Shown: positions 8,759 to 17,763 of the stretch, piece after piece
How the letters are laid out: each line of letters begins with the position of its first letter
Position numbering within the stretch: the first letter of the stretch is position 1
From: Peribacillus deserti
GTDB taxonomy: Bacteria > Bacillota > Bacilli > Bacillales > DSM-1321
Direction of reading: 5' to 3'
Assembly: GCF_016909175.1 (NCBI RefSeq)
Contig: NZ_JAFBFI010000012.1
Span: forward strand, 62,001 to 126,000
Length of the DNA: 64,000 bases
Position numbers and translations under genes: made by a program
Notes under the pieces: model-generated
The model's database searches: none
Told to the model about the DNA's origin: nothing
What the model saw: only the letters and a program-made list of their open reading frames with translations

Positions 8759-9754
8759 TTGAAGTATAGTAAACGATTATTATATAGCTTATTATGTTTT
8801 GTATTATCTGCCAGTGTCCTGTTAACTGCATGTTCAGGCTCAAATACAGCCAAAGATACTACTGTGAATAAAAAGGCTTCCGCAGTGAAGGAAAAGGCTA
8901 TCAAAATTGGCTATCAAAAAAACGGCCCCCTGGTTATATTAAAATCTCTCGGTACCCTTGAGAAACAGCTTAAGGGAGAAGGATTTCAAGTAGAATGGAA
9001 GGAATTCACGGCCGGACCGGCGCTCTTGGAGGCATTAAATGTAGGGAGCATTGATTTTGGCAGAACCGGGGATTCACCGCCTATATTTGCACAGGCGGCA
9101 GGTGCCCCTTTTGTTTACGTTGCAGCAGGTAAAACAAAGTACAAGGGAAGTGCGATCCTTGTCCAAAAAAATTCTCCAATCAAAACACAAAAAGACTTAA
9201 AAGGGAAAAAGATAGGCTTTGCTAAAGGGTCCAGTTCACATTATCTTCTGGTGAAAGCCCTCGAAAAAGCAGGGATTTCCTACAAAGATATACAGCCGCA
9301 ATTTTTACAGCCTGGAGACGGTCGTGTGGCGTTTGAACAAGGAAATATTGACGCCTGGGTTGTGTGGGATCCTTTTACTGCAGATACAGAGCTGAATTCC
9401 AATGCGCGGATGCTGGTTAATGGAAAAGGACTTTCAACAGACCGTGACTTTTTCTTAGCTAACAAGGACTTTGCCAATCAGCACAGAGATATAATTGATA
9501 TCGTACTGGAGGAAATTCAAAAATCATCTGATTGGGCCAATTCAAATCATAAGGAACTGGTAGCTGTCCTTTCACCACTTCTTAAAATCGATGAAAAGTC
9601 GCTGCTTCTCTCTGCCCAGCGCCGGCTATACGGAATCGACCCTTTGACTGAAGACATTATTAAAGAACAGCAGGAAATTGCAGATATGTATTATAAGCTG
9701 AAAATTATTCCAAGTAAGATACAAGTAAAGGACTTGATTGATACAGGGCGCTGA
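8759..9754 (+). CDS. ssuA: Aliphatic sulfonate ABC transporter substrate-binding lipoprotein
   Basis: Extracytoplasmic receptor of a sulfonate importer. An open frame extends upstream to 8663, but the TTG at 8759 follows AGAAGGG at good spacing and gives a normal lipoprotein signal peptide (KRLLYSLLCFVL... lipobox LTAC), for a 331-residue precursor. Motifs of the SsuA/NMT1 family include IKIGYQKNGPLVILK, GSIDFGRTGDSPPIF and QGNIDAWVVWDPFTA. First gene of ssuA-ssuC-ssuB. A TTGACA at 8708 may be the -35, with no clear -10. The substrate class (sulfonate rather than nitrate or taurine) is inferred from the family. Confidence 0.88.
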   Translation: MKYSKRLLYSLLCFVLSASVLLTACSGSNTAKDTTVNKKASAVKEKAIKIGYQKNGPLVILKSLGTLEKQLKGEGFQVEWKEFTAGPALLEALNVGSIDFGRTGDSPPIFAQAAGAPFVYVAAGKTKYKGSAILVQKNSPIKTQKDLKGKKIGFAKGSSSHYLLVKALEKAGISYKDIQPQFLQPGDGRVAFEQGNIDAWVVWDPFTADTELNSNARMLVNGKGLSTDRDFFLANKDFANQHRDIIDIVLEEIQKSSDWANSNHKELVAVLSPLLKIDEKSLLLSAQRRLYGIDPLTEDIIKEQQEIADMYYKLKIIPSKIQVKDLIDTGR

Positions 9755-9780
9755 TCTCAATAAAATGGAAGAGGGGATTT

Positions 9781-10551
9781 ATGATGGTTAACCGGAGTAA
9801 AAATCGCCCAATCGATCTTTTAATTCCATGGGCGATTCCATTTCTTCTCCTTATTTGCTGGCAGCTTTTCGCTTCGCTGGGAGCAATACCTCAGAGGATT
9901 CTCCCTGCACCACTCGATGTATTCCGGGCAGCAGCAGAGCTGTCTAAAACAGGTGAACTCTCCGATCATATTTCCATTAGTCTTGGAAGGGCAGTGACTG
10001 GTTTCTTAATAGGGGGAAGCATCGGGTTTATACTTGGGCTTTTTAATGGTGTATCCAAAATCTCTGAACTATTATTCGATACTTCCATACAGATGCTAAG
10101 AACGATCCCGCATTTAGCATTAATTCCTCTTGTTATATTATGGTTTGGAATAGACGAAACTTCCAAGATTTTCATTGTAGCACTAGGTGTGTTGTTCCCA
10201 GTGTATATCAATACTTACCATGGAATAAAATCGGTCGATAAAGGGTTGATAGAGATGGGGAAAGCATATGGCCTAAAGGGATTTTCCTTATTTCGGACCA
10301 TTATTTTTCCTGGTGCATTATCCTCTATTTTAGTTGGATTTCGGTTTTCTCTGGGAGTAATGTGGATGACACTTATCGTTGCTGAAACCATTTCAGCCCA
10401 TTCAGGAATTGGATATATGGCCATGAATGCGCGTGAATTTATGCAAATGGATGTAATTGTGCTGGCAATTGTCCTTTATGCTCTCTTTGGCAAGCTATCG
10501 GACGTTATTGCCAGATTAATTGAGGGGAAATGGCTGCAATGGAATTCTTAG
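9781..10551 (+). CDS. ssuC: Sulfonate ABC transporter permease
   Basis: 256 residues with six predicted membrane spans and the BPD_transp_1 EAA loop (MGKAYGLKGFSLFRTIIFPGA), which docks on the ATPase. It begins 26 bases after ssuA with an ATG behind AGAGGGGATTT and ends 28 bases before ssuB, consistent with one operon. It forms the membrane channel for sulfonate import. Confidence 0.9.
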   Translation: MMVNRSKNRPIDLLIPWAIPFLLLICWQLFASLGAIPQRILPAPLDVFRAAAELSKTGELSDHISISLGRAVTGFLIGGSIGFILGLFNGVSKISELLFDTSIQMLRTIPHLALIPLVILWFGIDETSKIFIVALGVLFPVYINTYHGIKSVDKGLIEMGKAYGLKGFSLFRTIIFPGALSSILVGFRFSLGVMWMTLIVAETISAHSGIGYMAMNAREFMQMDVIVLAIVLYALFGKLSDVIARLIEGKWLQWNS

Positions 10552-10579
10552 ATAGTGGTCAAAAAAGGAGGCACAGTTC

Positions 10580-11362
10580 ATGGAATCACAAAGGTTTGAA
10601 GCTCATATTTCGCTGAGAAACGTAAAAAAAACTTATAATAACCGTCCTGTACTGGATGGAATCAATCTTACAATAGGCAGAGGTGAGTTTATAGCCGTTG
10701 TGGGCAAAAGCGGCTGTGGAAAGAGTACACTCTTGAGGATTTTAGCGGGCTTAGAAACTAGTGATGAAGGTTCAATACTGATTAATGGAAATCCACTAAA
10801 AGGAATAAATCAAGATGCCCGGATCATGTTTCAGGATGGCAGGCTTCTGCCTTGGAAAAAAGTCATTGATAATGTAAGAATCGGTCTTAAAGGGGAGTGG
10901 GAACAGGAGTCCTTCCGTGCTTTAGAGAATGTGGATTTAATGGACCGGGCTGATGAATGGCCAGGCAAGCTTTCAGGAGGACAAAAACAAAGGGTAGCTT
11001 TAGCGAGGGCTTTGGTGCATAAACCAGAGGTCCTCCTGTTTGATGAACCGTTAGGAGCTCTGGATGCATTAACAAGATTGGAAATGCAGAAGCTGATTGA
11101 AAATATTTGGAAAGAACACAAATATACATCGGTCCTTGTGACTCATGATGTAGAAGAAGCAGTAGCTATTTCAGACCGGGTTATCTTAATTGAAAATGGC
11201 AGGATTGCCTTAAATCAAGAAATCAGCCTGCCAAGACCTAGGCTTAGAACTCATCCAGCCTTTACAGAATATGTTGAGGATATATTAAATCGAATCCTTT
11301 ATCTAAAAAGTGAAAAAGATATGCATTTAATTGTAAATAAAAAGAAAAAGAGAGTCTTTTGA
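10580..11362 (+). CDS. ssuB: Sulfonate ABC transporter ATPase
   Basis: 260-residue ABC ATPase that powers SsuC. Walker A GKSGCGKST is near residue 45, the Q-loop is FQDGRLLPW, the signature is LSGGQKQRVALARA, Walker B with D-loop is LLFDEPLGALDA, and the switch His is in VTHDVEEA. It starts at ATG behind AAAAAAGGAGG. Last gene of the operon; an intrinsic terminator overlaps its 3' end. No ssuD or other sulfonate monooxygenase lies within this window. Confidence 0.92.
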   Translation: MESQRFEAHISLRNVKKTYNNRPVLDGINLTIGRGEFIAVVGKSGCGKSTLLRILAGLETSDEGSILINGNPLKGINQDARIMFQDGRLLPWKKVIDNVRIGLKGEWEQESFRALENVDLMDRADEWPGKLSGGQKQRVALARALVHKPEVLLFDEPLGALDALTRLEMQKLIENIWKEHKYTSVLVTHDVEEAVAISDRVILIENGRIALNQEISLPRPRLRTHPAFTEYVEDILNRILYLKSEKDMHLIVNKKKKRVF

Positions 11363-11384
11363 GAAGCTCTCTTTTTCTTTTTTT
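11341..11384. terminator. Terminator at the end of ssuABC
   Basis: A 14-bp perfect stem (11341-11354 with 11367-11380) followed by a T run. The 5' arm overlaps the last codons of ssuB. It lies between convergent genes and may act on both strands, since A residues precede the stem. Confidence 0.85.
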
Positions 11385-11388
11385 GTGT

Positions 11389-12162
11389 TTATATTCCATG
11401 CTGCTCTGTGGTTTTCATAAAGGCAGCAATTTCGCCATTCACTTTCTCCCACTTTTTCAAGATAAGGCCGCTTCCTTTTATAATAACCTCTTTACTTCCA
11501 GGCATTTCATTACATAAAGCAGCAGATTTGGCTGCGAATTTTGATTTAACCCCTAGTATTACAAGAGAAGGAACGGAGATTTCCTTAAGGTGCGGACTTA
11601 TATTAAATTCCAAAAGATTTCTATAATCAGAAATCCATACTTGTATATCAGACTTTCTCATATGGTTTTTTAAAATCTCTCGTAAATGTACATCATTCGT
11701 TAAATGGCTGGATATCAGCCTGATTGCAAGCTCTTCCCGTTCCTCAAGCATTTTAATGGAAGCTTTATATAGATAATGGTGCAATCGCTGTTCAACCCGT
11801 GCAAACCCTTCGATCAGGATAAGAGCTTTCACTTCTTTTGGGAAACGCAGTGCTGCTGTCAAGGCGATCGCACAACCGCCAGAATAGGCTGCAAGATGAA
11901 CGTTCTCAAGTCCAAGCTTTTTGATGAAGAAAAATACTTCCTCTGCTCTCTCCTTCAGGGAAATCCTGGACAAGCAGCTCCCGCTATCCCCGCTCCCGCT
12001 GAGATCAATAGCTATGATCCGAAATTTATGTTTAAGATAGGCGGATTGATAGCGGAATATTTTTCTTCCGACACCTGGAGGGTGAAGAAACAGTATAGGG
12101 GTTCCTTTGCCTTCGTCCTCGTAGTAGGTATATTTTCCATTAATCATTACATGTTTAAGCAT
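11389..12162 (-). CDS. Alpha/beta hydrolase fold protein, catalytic residues apparently degenerate
   Basis: 257 residues with the fold hallmarks: oxyanion-side LFLHPPGVG, AIDLSGSGDS, and the nucleophile elbow AYSGGCA with a serine near residue 95. The usual acid position after the LVILGV strand reads KSKFA rather than a GxxD motif. The segment where the catalytic His normally sits reads KGSGLILKKWEKVN, with Leu in place of His. It may be a non-catalytic binding or signalling member. The ATG follows GAGGGA. It converges with ssuB and is divergent from the MFS gene at 12348. Confidence 0.75.
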   Translation of the reverse strand: MLKHVMINGKYTYYEDEGKGTPILFLHPPGVGRKIFRYQSAYLKHKFRIIAIDLSGSGDSGSCLSRISLKERAEEVFFFIKKLGLENVHLAAYSGGCAIALTAALRFPKEVKALILIEGFARVEQRLHHYLYKASIKMLEEREELAIRLISSHLTNDVHLREILKNHMRKSDIQVWISDYRNLLEFNISPHLKEISVPSLVILGVKSKFAAKSAALCNEMPGSKEVIIKGSGLILKKWEKVNGEIAAFMKTTEQHGI

Positions 12163-12347
12163 ACAAATCCCTCAGATAAACGTTTTGTTATATCTTCCCC
12201 AAATTGCTAAAAAATACAAGCACACTAGAGAGGGAAGAAAAATTAATTCAGGGTCATACTAATTCATAGTAAAAGTTCCGGTCTATAAGAAACGCCAAAG
12301 CTTATGGTTGAATTTAATTTTTTGTTGTTGAAAAGGAGCATTTTTGT

Positions 12348-13604
12348 ATGGCAGAAGATACAAAACAAAGCGAAAAGGTGAGTAACTGGTGCCTGATCAG
12401 TATGGCATCCATCCCCTTAATCATGACCCTGGGGAATTCCATGTTAATTCCGGTATTGCCTATTTTAGAACGAAGGGTAAATATTTCTCCTTTTCAATCC
12501 AGTTTAATTATCACGAGTTATTCTATTGCATCCATATTTCTTATTCCTGTCGCCGGCTATTTATCAGATAGAATAGGCAGGAAAAGAGTAATTGTTCCGA
12601 GCTTAATTATTGTTATGGCAGGCGGACTGGTCTCTGCCTGGGCATCCTGGAGGATGGCTGACCCTTTTTGGACCATTATTGTGGGCAGGATTTTACAGGG
12701 GGTAGGTGCAGCAGGGGCGGCACCAATAGTCATGCCATTAGTAGGGGATTTATATAAAAAAGAAGACGAAGCAAGTTCATGTTTAGGTATTATAGAAACG
12801 TCAAATACGGCCGGAAAAGTTTTAAGCCCTATATTGGGTTCAGCTCTTGCAGCCTGGGTTTGGTTCTTACCTTTCTTTTCAATAACCATATTTAGTGCAA
12901 TAAGCGTTATTATGGTTCTTTTCTTTATTAAGGCACCTAAAACAATGGATAAACCTAAGAAGATAACGGAATTTATCTCAAATACCAAGGAGATCTTTAA
13001 GCAGGAAGGAAGATGGCTGTATACGATTTTTTTTATCGGATGCTTCGCCATGTTTATCCTCTTTGCTGTTCAATTCTTTCTTTCTCAGGAGCTGGAAACT
13101 AAGTACCACGCAAAGGGCATAAATAAAGGACTGCTGCTTGCCATTCCCCTTGCGTTTTTATGTATATCGTCTTATATCACCGGACGCAAAATAAAAGGCG
13201 ATAAAAAGCTGATGAAAAAGTTAATTTATATAGGATTGATGATCCTTTCTGTTTCTATAGCATTTACCAGCCAATTTGACAATTTAATTATCCTTTTGGC
13301 AGTAACCAGCATTTTTGGAGCTTCTATTGGTCTTCTTCTCCCCACACTTGATGCATTGATAACGGAAAATATAGAAAAAGAAGAGCGGGGGACTATTACT
13401 TCATTCTATAGTTCTGCCCGGTTTATAGGTGTGGCTGTTGGCCCTCCAGTTATGGCTTTCTTGCTTAAGAACAATCCATTATGGGGATTTATTGGTTCCG
13501 CATTAGCTGGACTACTGCTAGTTTTTGTGGTGAAGAAATTTATCAGAGTAGAGGACAGTGCATCTAATAAGGGGGGCGGCAAAGAGCAACAACCAGCTCC
13601 ATAA
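12348..13604 (+). CDS. MFS transporter, DHA1-type, paralogue of the 6.8-8.1 kb transporter
   Basis: 418 residues with 12 predicted spans; motif A is GYLSDRIGRKRVIV and the fifth-helix region is GRILQGVGAAGAAP. It starts at ATG behind AAAAGGAGC. Extensive identity to the 6815-8068 product ([24 protein letters not shown], long N-terminal stretches) marks a duplicated exporter family flanking the ssu operon in opposite orientation. The C terminus ends in a Gly/Gln-rich tail. Substrate unknown. Confidence 0.85.
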   Translation: MAEDTKQSEKVSNWCLISMASIPLIMTLGNSMLIPVLPILERRVNISPFQSSLIITSYSIASIFLIPVAGYLSDRIGRKRVIVPSLIIVMAGGLVSAWASWRMADPFWTIIVGRILQGVGAAGAAPIVMPLVGDLYKKEDEASSCLGIIETSNTAGKVLSPILGSALAAWVWFLPFFSITIFSAISVIMVLFFIKAPKTMDKPKKITEFISNTKEIFKQEGRWLYTIFFIGCFAMFILFAVQFFLSQELETKYHAKGINKGLLLAIPLAFLCISSYITGRKIKGDKKLMKKLIYIGLMILSVSIAFTSQFDNLIILLAVTSIFGASIGLLLPTLDALITENIEKEERGTITSFYSSARFIGVAVGPPVMAFLLKNNPLWGFIGSALAGLLLVFVVKKFIRVEDSASNKGGGKEQQPAP

Positions 13605-13663
13605 ATCTGAGACATACCTAGATATTGAAAAAATAAACTATTCGAGTTAAAGGATGAATCATT

Positions 13664-13819
13664 ATGACAAGAGGGCAAAAAAACCTTGAACAATATAAAA
13701 TGCCTCATATTACAGACAAAAAAAGAGACGTAACGTATCGAGTTGGGTATACAGCTACCACTGGTAATCAAACAGGGAATACAGATGAACCGGGTAAAAG
13801 ATCTGATTGGCCAAATTAA
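13664..13819 (+). CDS. Small hydrophilic protein, 51 residues, unrecognised
   Basis: ATG behind AAAGGATG at good spacing, 51 codons, stop at 13817-13819, then an intrinsic terminator ten bases later. The product is polar and basic (GQKNLEQYK, VTYRVGYTATTGNQ, PGKRSDWPN), with no membrane segment or cysteine. I do not recognise the family. The ribosome site and terminator are the support for it being real. It could be one of the many small, possibly sporulation-linked proteins of bacilli, but nothing in the sequence shows this. Confidence 0.55.
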   Translation: MTRGQKNLEQYKMPHITDKKRDVTYRVGYTATTGNQTGNTDEPGKRSDWPN

Positions 13820-13828
13820 AGTACGAAA

Positions 13829-13858
13829 AGCAAGCCAGGAGATGGCTTGCTTTTTTTT
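13829..13858 (+). terminator. Intrinsic terminator after the 51-residue ORF
   Basis: AGCAAGCCA (13829-13837) pairs perfectly with TGGCTTGCT (13843-13851), followed by eight T residues. Confidence 0.88.
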
Positions 13859-13959
13859 GAATTAAATTGATTAATTATGAGGCAGGAAATAGTTATAAAT
13901 AAATTGAATGACTTACTCCGACAAAAAGACAATTCTGAGTTACAACTCATTTACAGCGT

Positions 13960-13981
13960 AACAGTGTTATGTTACACTGTT
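13960..13981 (+). promoter_or_regulatory. Palindromic operator candidate upstream of yhbD
   Basis: AACAGTGT and ACACTGTT form a perfect 8-bp inverted repeat with a 6-base centre, ending seven bases before the GGGAGG ribosome site of the downstream HTH-type gene. A nested GTAAC-N3-GTTAT element (13958-13970) resembles GTAAC-N3-GTTAC at 55084-55096. Autoregulation by the adjacent MerR-like protein is inferred only from position. Confidence 0.5.
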
Positions 13982-13999
13982 TTCGATGGGAGGTTAATT

Positions 14000-14629
14000 A
14001 TGAATGATGAGTTAATTTCTAAAAAAGATCTGCTGGAACTGACTGGCATTTCCTACGGACAATTGTACAGATGGAAACGAAAAAATCTTATTCCTGAAGA
14101 GTGGTTCGTCAGAAAATCTACTTTTACAGGACAAGAAACCTTTTTTCCTAGAGAACAGATGTTATCCAGGATTAAGAAGATTCAAAACATGAAAGATGAT
14201 TTATCATTAGACGATATTGCTGACTTACTATCCCCGGATCAAACCAGTTTCTCTATATCTAAGGAAGAAATATTGAAACAAGAAATAGTTTCTAAGTATA
14301 GTCTGGTTCAATATGCCGCTATTTTTCCTGAGAGGGAAGAATTATCCTTTTATGAATTAATTTATTTACATGTGCTAGATTCTCTGCTGGTATCAGGAGA
14401 CATTCATGTGGATGAAGGAAGAATGGCTATTGAGTTCCTGCGGGAACATACTCAATTAATAAAACAAGGAAAGTCAAGATTGATTTTATTAAGGAAAATG
14501 GGTGTTTCATCTTGTTTACTGCTTACAAACACAGAAAGTGTTTATGCTGACAAGAAAACAAATATAGTATTTGATGCAGCCCTGGATTCTTTAGCTGAAG
14601 CACTTAAAATAAAAATTCAAGGAAAATAG
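14000..14629 (+). CDS. yhbD: YhbD-like DUF4004 protein with MerR-type helix-turn-helix
   Basis: 209 residues from the ATG at 14000, which follows GGGAGG; the frame is open from 13877 but has no ribosome site there. The N terminus (ISKKDLLELTGISYGQLYRWKRKNLI) is a MerR-like winged-helix segment, followed by PREQMLSRIKKIQNMKDD and a helical DUF4004 body. It lies 11 bases upstream of a bactofilin gene, as yhbD lies beside yhbE and yhbF in B. subtilis. It probably controls or partners the bactofilin. Confidence 0.75.
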   Translation: MNDELISKKDLLELTGISYGQLYRWKRKNLIPEEWFVRKSTFTGQETFFPREQMLSRIKKIQNMKDDLSLDDIADLLSPDQTSFSISKEEILKQEIVSKYSLVQYAAIFPEREELSFYELIYLHVLDSLLVSGDIHVDEGRMAIEFLREHTQLIKQGKSRLILLRKMGVSSCLLLTNTESVYADKKTNIVFDAALDSLAEALKIKIQGK

Positions 14630-14640
14630 GAGGACTATTT

Positions 14641-15375
14641 ATGAAAACTGAAACAAAGTATCCTTTAAAAATTAATGGGTCAATGACAGTCCCAGGCGGA
14701 GCTTTTACGGAAGTTCATATCAATGGTTCAGGAAAAATCACAAGTGACTTCTGCTGTGATAGCTACCATGTGAATGGACAGTCTCATGTAATCGGCAATA
14801 TAACGGCGGAAGAAGTCACAGTGAACGGTAAGGCAGATGTTCAAGGGAACCTAACAACAAAAGAAATAGTAATCAATGGCAAGGCAGATGTTACTGGAAA
14901 TATTCAGGCCAGCGATATTCAGATTCATGGCAATCTGAACATTGAAGGTAATGTTGCTGCAGATGATTTTGTTTCTAAAGGGAAAACTACGATTGAAGGA
15001 AACTGCGAAGCTGAAGATTTTACTTCTAAAGGAATTATTCACATTAGCAAAATGCTCAATGCAGATTCTATTGAAATAAAATTAAATGCTGACAGTTACA
15101 TTAAAGAAATCGGCGGAGAAGAAATTAAAATCAGAAGAGAAAGTATGGCCAATGGATTAGGAAAATTAATCTCTTTTTTGGCAAATCCGAAATCAAGTAC
15201 TTTCACATCCGATTTAATTGAGGGCGATGAAATTTATGTGGAATTTACAACAGCTGAAATTGTAAGGGGAAATGAAGTGCAAATCGGTCCTGGCTGCACC
15301 ATTAGGAGAGTGGAATACAGAGACGAATTAACTGTGGATCCTTCTTCAACCATTAAAGAGACCATACAGAACTAA
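14641..15375 (+). CDS. Bactofilin / polymer-forming cytoskeletal protein (YhbE/YhbF type)
   Basis: 244 residues with a right-handed beta-helix built of short repeats ending in the pattern (V/I)NG(K/S) and GN(I/L): VNGKADVQGNLTTKEIVINGK and similar, about residues 20-140, then a less regular C-terminal part. Bactofilins self-assemble into filaments; the Bacillus YhbE/YhbF (BacE/BacF) pair assists flagellar assembly. Here only one bactofilin gene follows yhbD instead of two. The ATG follows AGGAGGA, and the gene is co-transcribed with yhbD. Confidence 0.82.
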   Translation: MKTETKYPLKINGSMTVPGGAFTEVHINGSGKITSDFCCDSYHVNGQSHVIGNITAEEVTVNGKADVQGNLTTKEIVINGKADVTGNIQASDIQIHGNLNIEGNVAADDFVSKGKTTIEGNCEAEDFTSKGIIHISKMLNADSIEIKLNADSYIKEIGGEEIKIRRESMANGLGKLISFLANPKSSTFTSDLIEGDEIYVEFTTAEIVRGNEVQIGPGCTIRRVEYRDELTVDPSSTIKETIQN

Positions 15376-15388
15376 ATAGTTTCTTTGT

Positions 15389-15430
15389 AAAAAAGCCCTT
15401 TTCTGCAGCGTTTATACAGAGCAGGGCTTA
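15389..15430 (-). terminator. Terminator of the MMPL gene
   Basis: Read on the minus strand, AAGCCCT and AGGGCTT form a stem with an inner CTG/CAG pairing, followed by a run of T. It lies just beyond the stop codon at 15434. Confidence 0.65.
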
Positions 15431-15433
15431 AAT

Positions 15434-17581
15434 TTAGTGATCTGTTATTTTTTGTTTTTTTCTAAAAGGCATCCACCAGTTCAAATCTCCAAGCAGTTTC
15501 ATTAATGAAGGTACCAGCAGAATTCTGATAATAGTGGCGTCTATTAGAATAGCGATCGCTATTCCAATACCAATCTGCTTAACAGGAGTAACTCCAGTAA
15601 AGGCAAAAGCCCCGGTGATCACAATCATGATAAGTGCGGCTGAAGTGATAATTTTGCTGGTAGATGCCAGACCCTCAACAGTTGCTATATCATTATCACC
15701 TGTTTTTTTATACATTTCCTGTATTCTTGATATCAAAAATACTTCATAATCCATGCTCAGTCCAAATACCAGACTGAATACAAAAACGGGAAGCATTAAT
15801 GCGATATCGGAGCTTTCAAGTCCAAAGTGGCCTTCCTGAAAAAGCCAGACAAGGATCCCGAAAGTAGAGGTCAGGCCTAAAATATTCATAGCTATGGCTT
15901 TTAACGGAATAACAACTGATCTAAAGGCAGCCATTAATATAAAAAAAGTGGATAGTAGAATGATCGAGAAGCCAAGGGCGGCCTTGTTATATATTTCGTC
16001 GAAAATTTCTTGATAAAATTTAACTCCGCCTCCAAACTGAAGCGGATAATCCCAGTCAGCCTTGCTCCACGTACGGATCCAGTCCTTTGCTGCAGCGGAT
16101 TTTTCTTCTTCTTTTAATGTTACAGTGAGAAGCAATTTATCCCCGCTGATGAATTGCCCCATATACCTCTGGATGGACCTATTTAATTGTGGATTATTCA
16201 TAGCGTTTAGCAGCTGTTCACTTGATTCCATGCGAGTGATGCTGTAAATGGATTCCACTGAAGAAACAGCAGCATCTTCTTTTAACCGGTCAACCAGCTT
16301 TTTCATGTCCTTCAAGCCGGCTTCATCTCTCCAATTTCCAGGGCGTTCTGCCACCACATAAGCGATACTTCCTTTGCCGGCATGGAAAGCTTCCTCAATC
16401 TTATCCATAGCCTTTCTTGATTCATAATGCGCAGGAAGTGCATCTACTTCAGGGATGGCCAGTTTCATTCCGCTTACTGGCAGGATGCCGATTAAAAGGA
16501 TTACAAAGGCAGTTACGCCGATAATAATTGGATGTTTCATGACATGCCCAGCAAACTTCCTCCAGCCATCATTCTGATTTGTTTTTGGTTTGAGAATCAT
16601 CCATTTATTAATATTTGACCCCAGTATGACTAAAAAGGAAGGAAGCAGGGTCAGAGCAGAGAGAACGGAAACGGCCACTACGACCATACCGCCGATGGCT
16701 ACTGTCTGGAATATATTGATGTCAATTACCATCATGGCAGCCAGGCCGATGAATACACACAGCGCAGAAAACAGTATGGATTTTCCTGCTGTTTTTATGG
16801 TGATTTTTACCGCTTCATCTCTACTGTTCTTCTTAAGCTCTTCACGGAAACGGTTAATAAATAAGAGAGCAAAATCAATACTTAATGAAAGTCCCACCAT
16901 TGGAATTACATTGAGCACGAAAACCGATAATTGCATTCGATCGCCTAGAAAGGACAAAATTCCAAACGAAATGACAACTGTGATTCCTCCAATTAAGATA
17001 GGTATAACCGAAGCAGCGAGGCTGCCAAAAGCAAGAAGCAGAACGATTAATGCAACAGGCAGTCCAATCAGTTTTGCACGTTTCAAATCTTCCTGGCTGG
17101 CTTTATTCATATCATCGACAACTATCGGAGTTCCTGTTATAGAAATACCCTTTCGGCCCTCCAAAGCCTTTTTAATTTGATCAGTCTCATATTTCACTTC
17201 ATCTTTTGATTTATCGAATTGTATAGAAGCATAAGCAATTTCCGGCTTGAAGAGCTTATCTTCCTTGAGCGGTGAAAGGATCCCGTTGTCTATGTGCAGG
17301 TTTTCTACAGCAGATAAACCATCCGAAATACTCCTTTTAAACTCTTCCCCGGACTGGCCCCTCTGCTTTTCAAATAGGATGAGGACATTGGTGCTCGAGC
17401 GATGGAACGTTTCGTTTAATTCGTTTTCAACGGTCTTAAATTCTCCTTCTGTTTCAAATCCGTCACCCTTAAGGACAGAGGGGAGCTTTAAAGCGGAGGC
17501 GCTTAATCCCAATAATAACAAGACCCAGACTGCCACAAGATAAACCCTGTACCTTACAATCATATTGCTCAATTTCCTCAT
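15434..17581 (-). CDS. MMPL-family RND transporter (YdfJ-like)
   Basis: 715 residues from the ATG at 17581, which follows AAGGAGAG; an 18-codon upstream extension lacks a ribosome site. There is one N-terminal membrane segment, an extracellular domain, a block of five spans, a second extracellular domain (about 370-510) and a second block of spans. The family GLSxDYExF motif appears twice as GLSLSIDFALLFINR and GLSMDYEVFLISR. MMPL proteins are proton-driven exporters of lipids or hydrophobic compounds. The gene is monocistronic and convergent with the bactofilin gene. Confidence 0.85.
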   Translation of the reverse strand: MRKLSNMIVRYRVYLVAVWVLLLLGLSASALKLPSVLKGDGFETEGEFKTVENELNETFHRSSTNVLILFEKQRGQSGEEFKRSISDGLSAVENLHIDNGILSPLKEDKLFKPEIAYASIQFDKSKDEVKYETDQIKKALEGRKGISITGTPIVVDDMNKASQEDLKRAKLIGLPVALIVLLLAFGSLAASVIPILIGGITVVISFGILSFLGDRMQLSVFVLNVIPMVGLSLSIDFALLFINRFREELKKNSRDEAVKITIKTAGKSILFSALCVFIGLAAMMVIDINIFQTVAIGGMVVVAVSVLSALTLLPSFLVILGSNINKWMILKPKTNQNDGWRKFAGHVMKHPIIIGVTAFVILLIGILPVSGMKLAIPEVDALPAHYESRKAMDKIEEAFHAGKGSIAYVVAERPGNWRDEAGLKDMKKLVDRLKEDAAVSSVESIYSITRMESSEQLLNAMNNPQLNRSIQRYMGQFISGDKLLLTVTLKEEEKSAAAKDWIRTWSKADWDYPLQFGGGVKFYQEIFDEIYNKAALGFSIILLSTFFILMAAFRSVVIPLKAIAMNILGLTSTFGILVWLFQEGHFGLESSDIALMLPVFVFSLVFGLSMDYEVFLISRIQEMYKKTGDNDIATVEGLASTSKIITSAALIMIVITGAFAFTGVTPVKQIGIGIAIAILIDATIIRILLVPSLMKLLGDLNWWMPFRKKQKITDH

Positions 17582-17763
17582 ATTTACTCTCCTTGGCAGA
17601 GTATTATCTGCAGAACTATTTCGTGGTTCATGCAAAAGAATAAACTCTGAATAATGATGATTGTATAAAAGTTATTATTTTACATATGCTATTAGCAATT
17701 ATATATGAAAAAGAGCAGGCCAGGTTAAAGAAAAGCTGCTACAAACCTTTGGGAGGAAACTGT

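Noticed and set aside
16590-17180. 196-codon plus-strand frame
   Set aside because: It is antisense to the MMPL gene, and its composition reflects the opposite-strand membrane protein.
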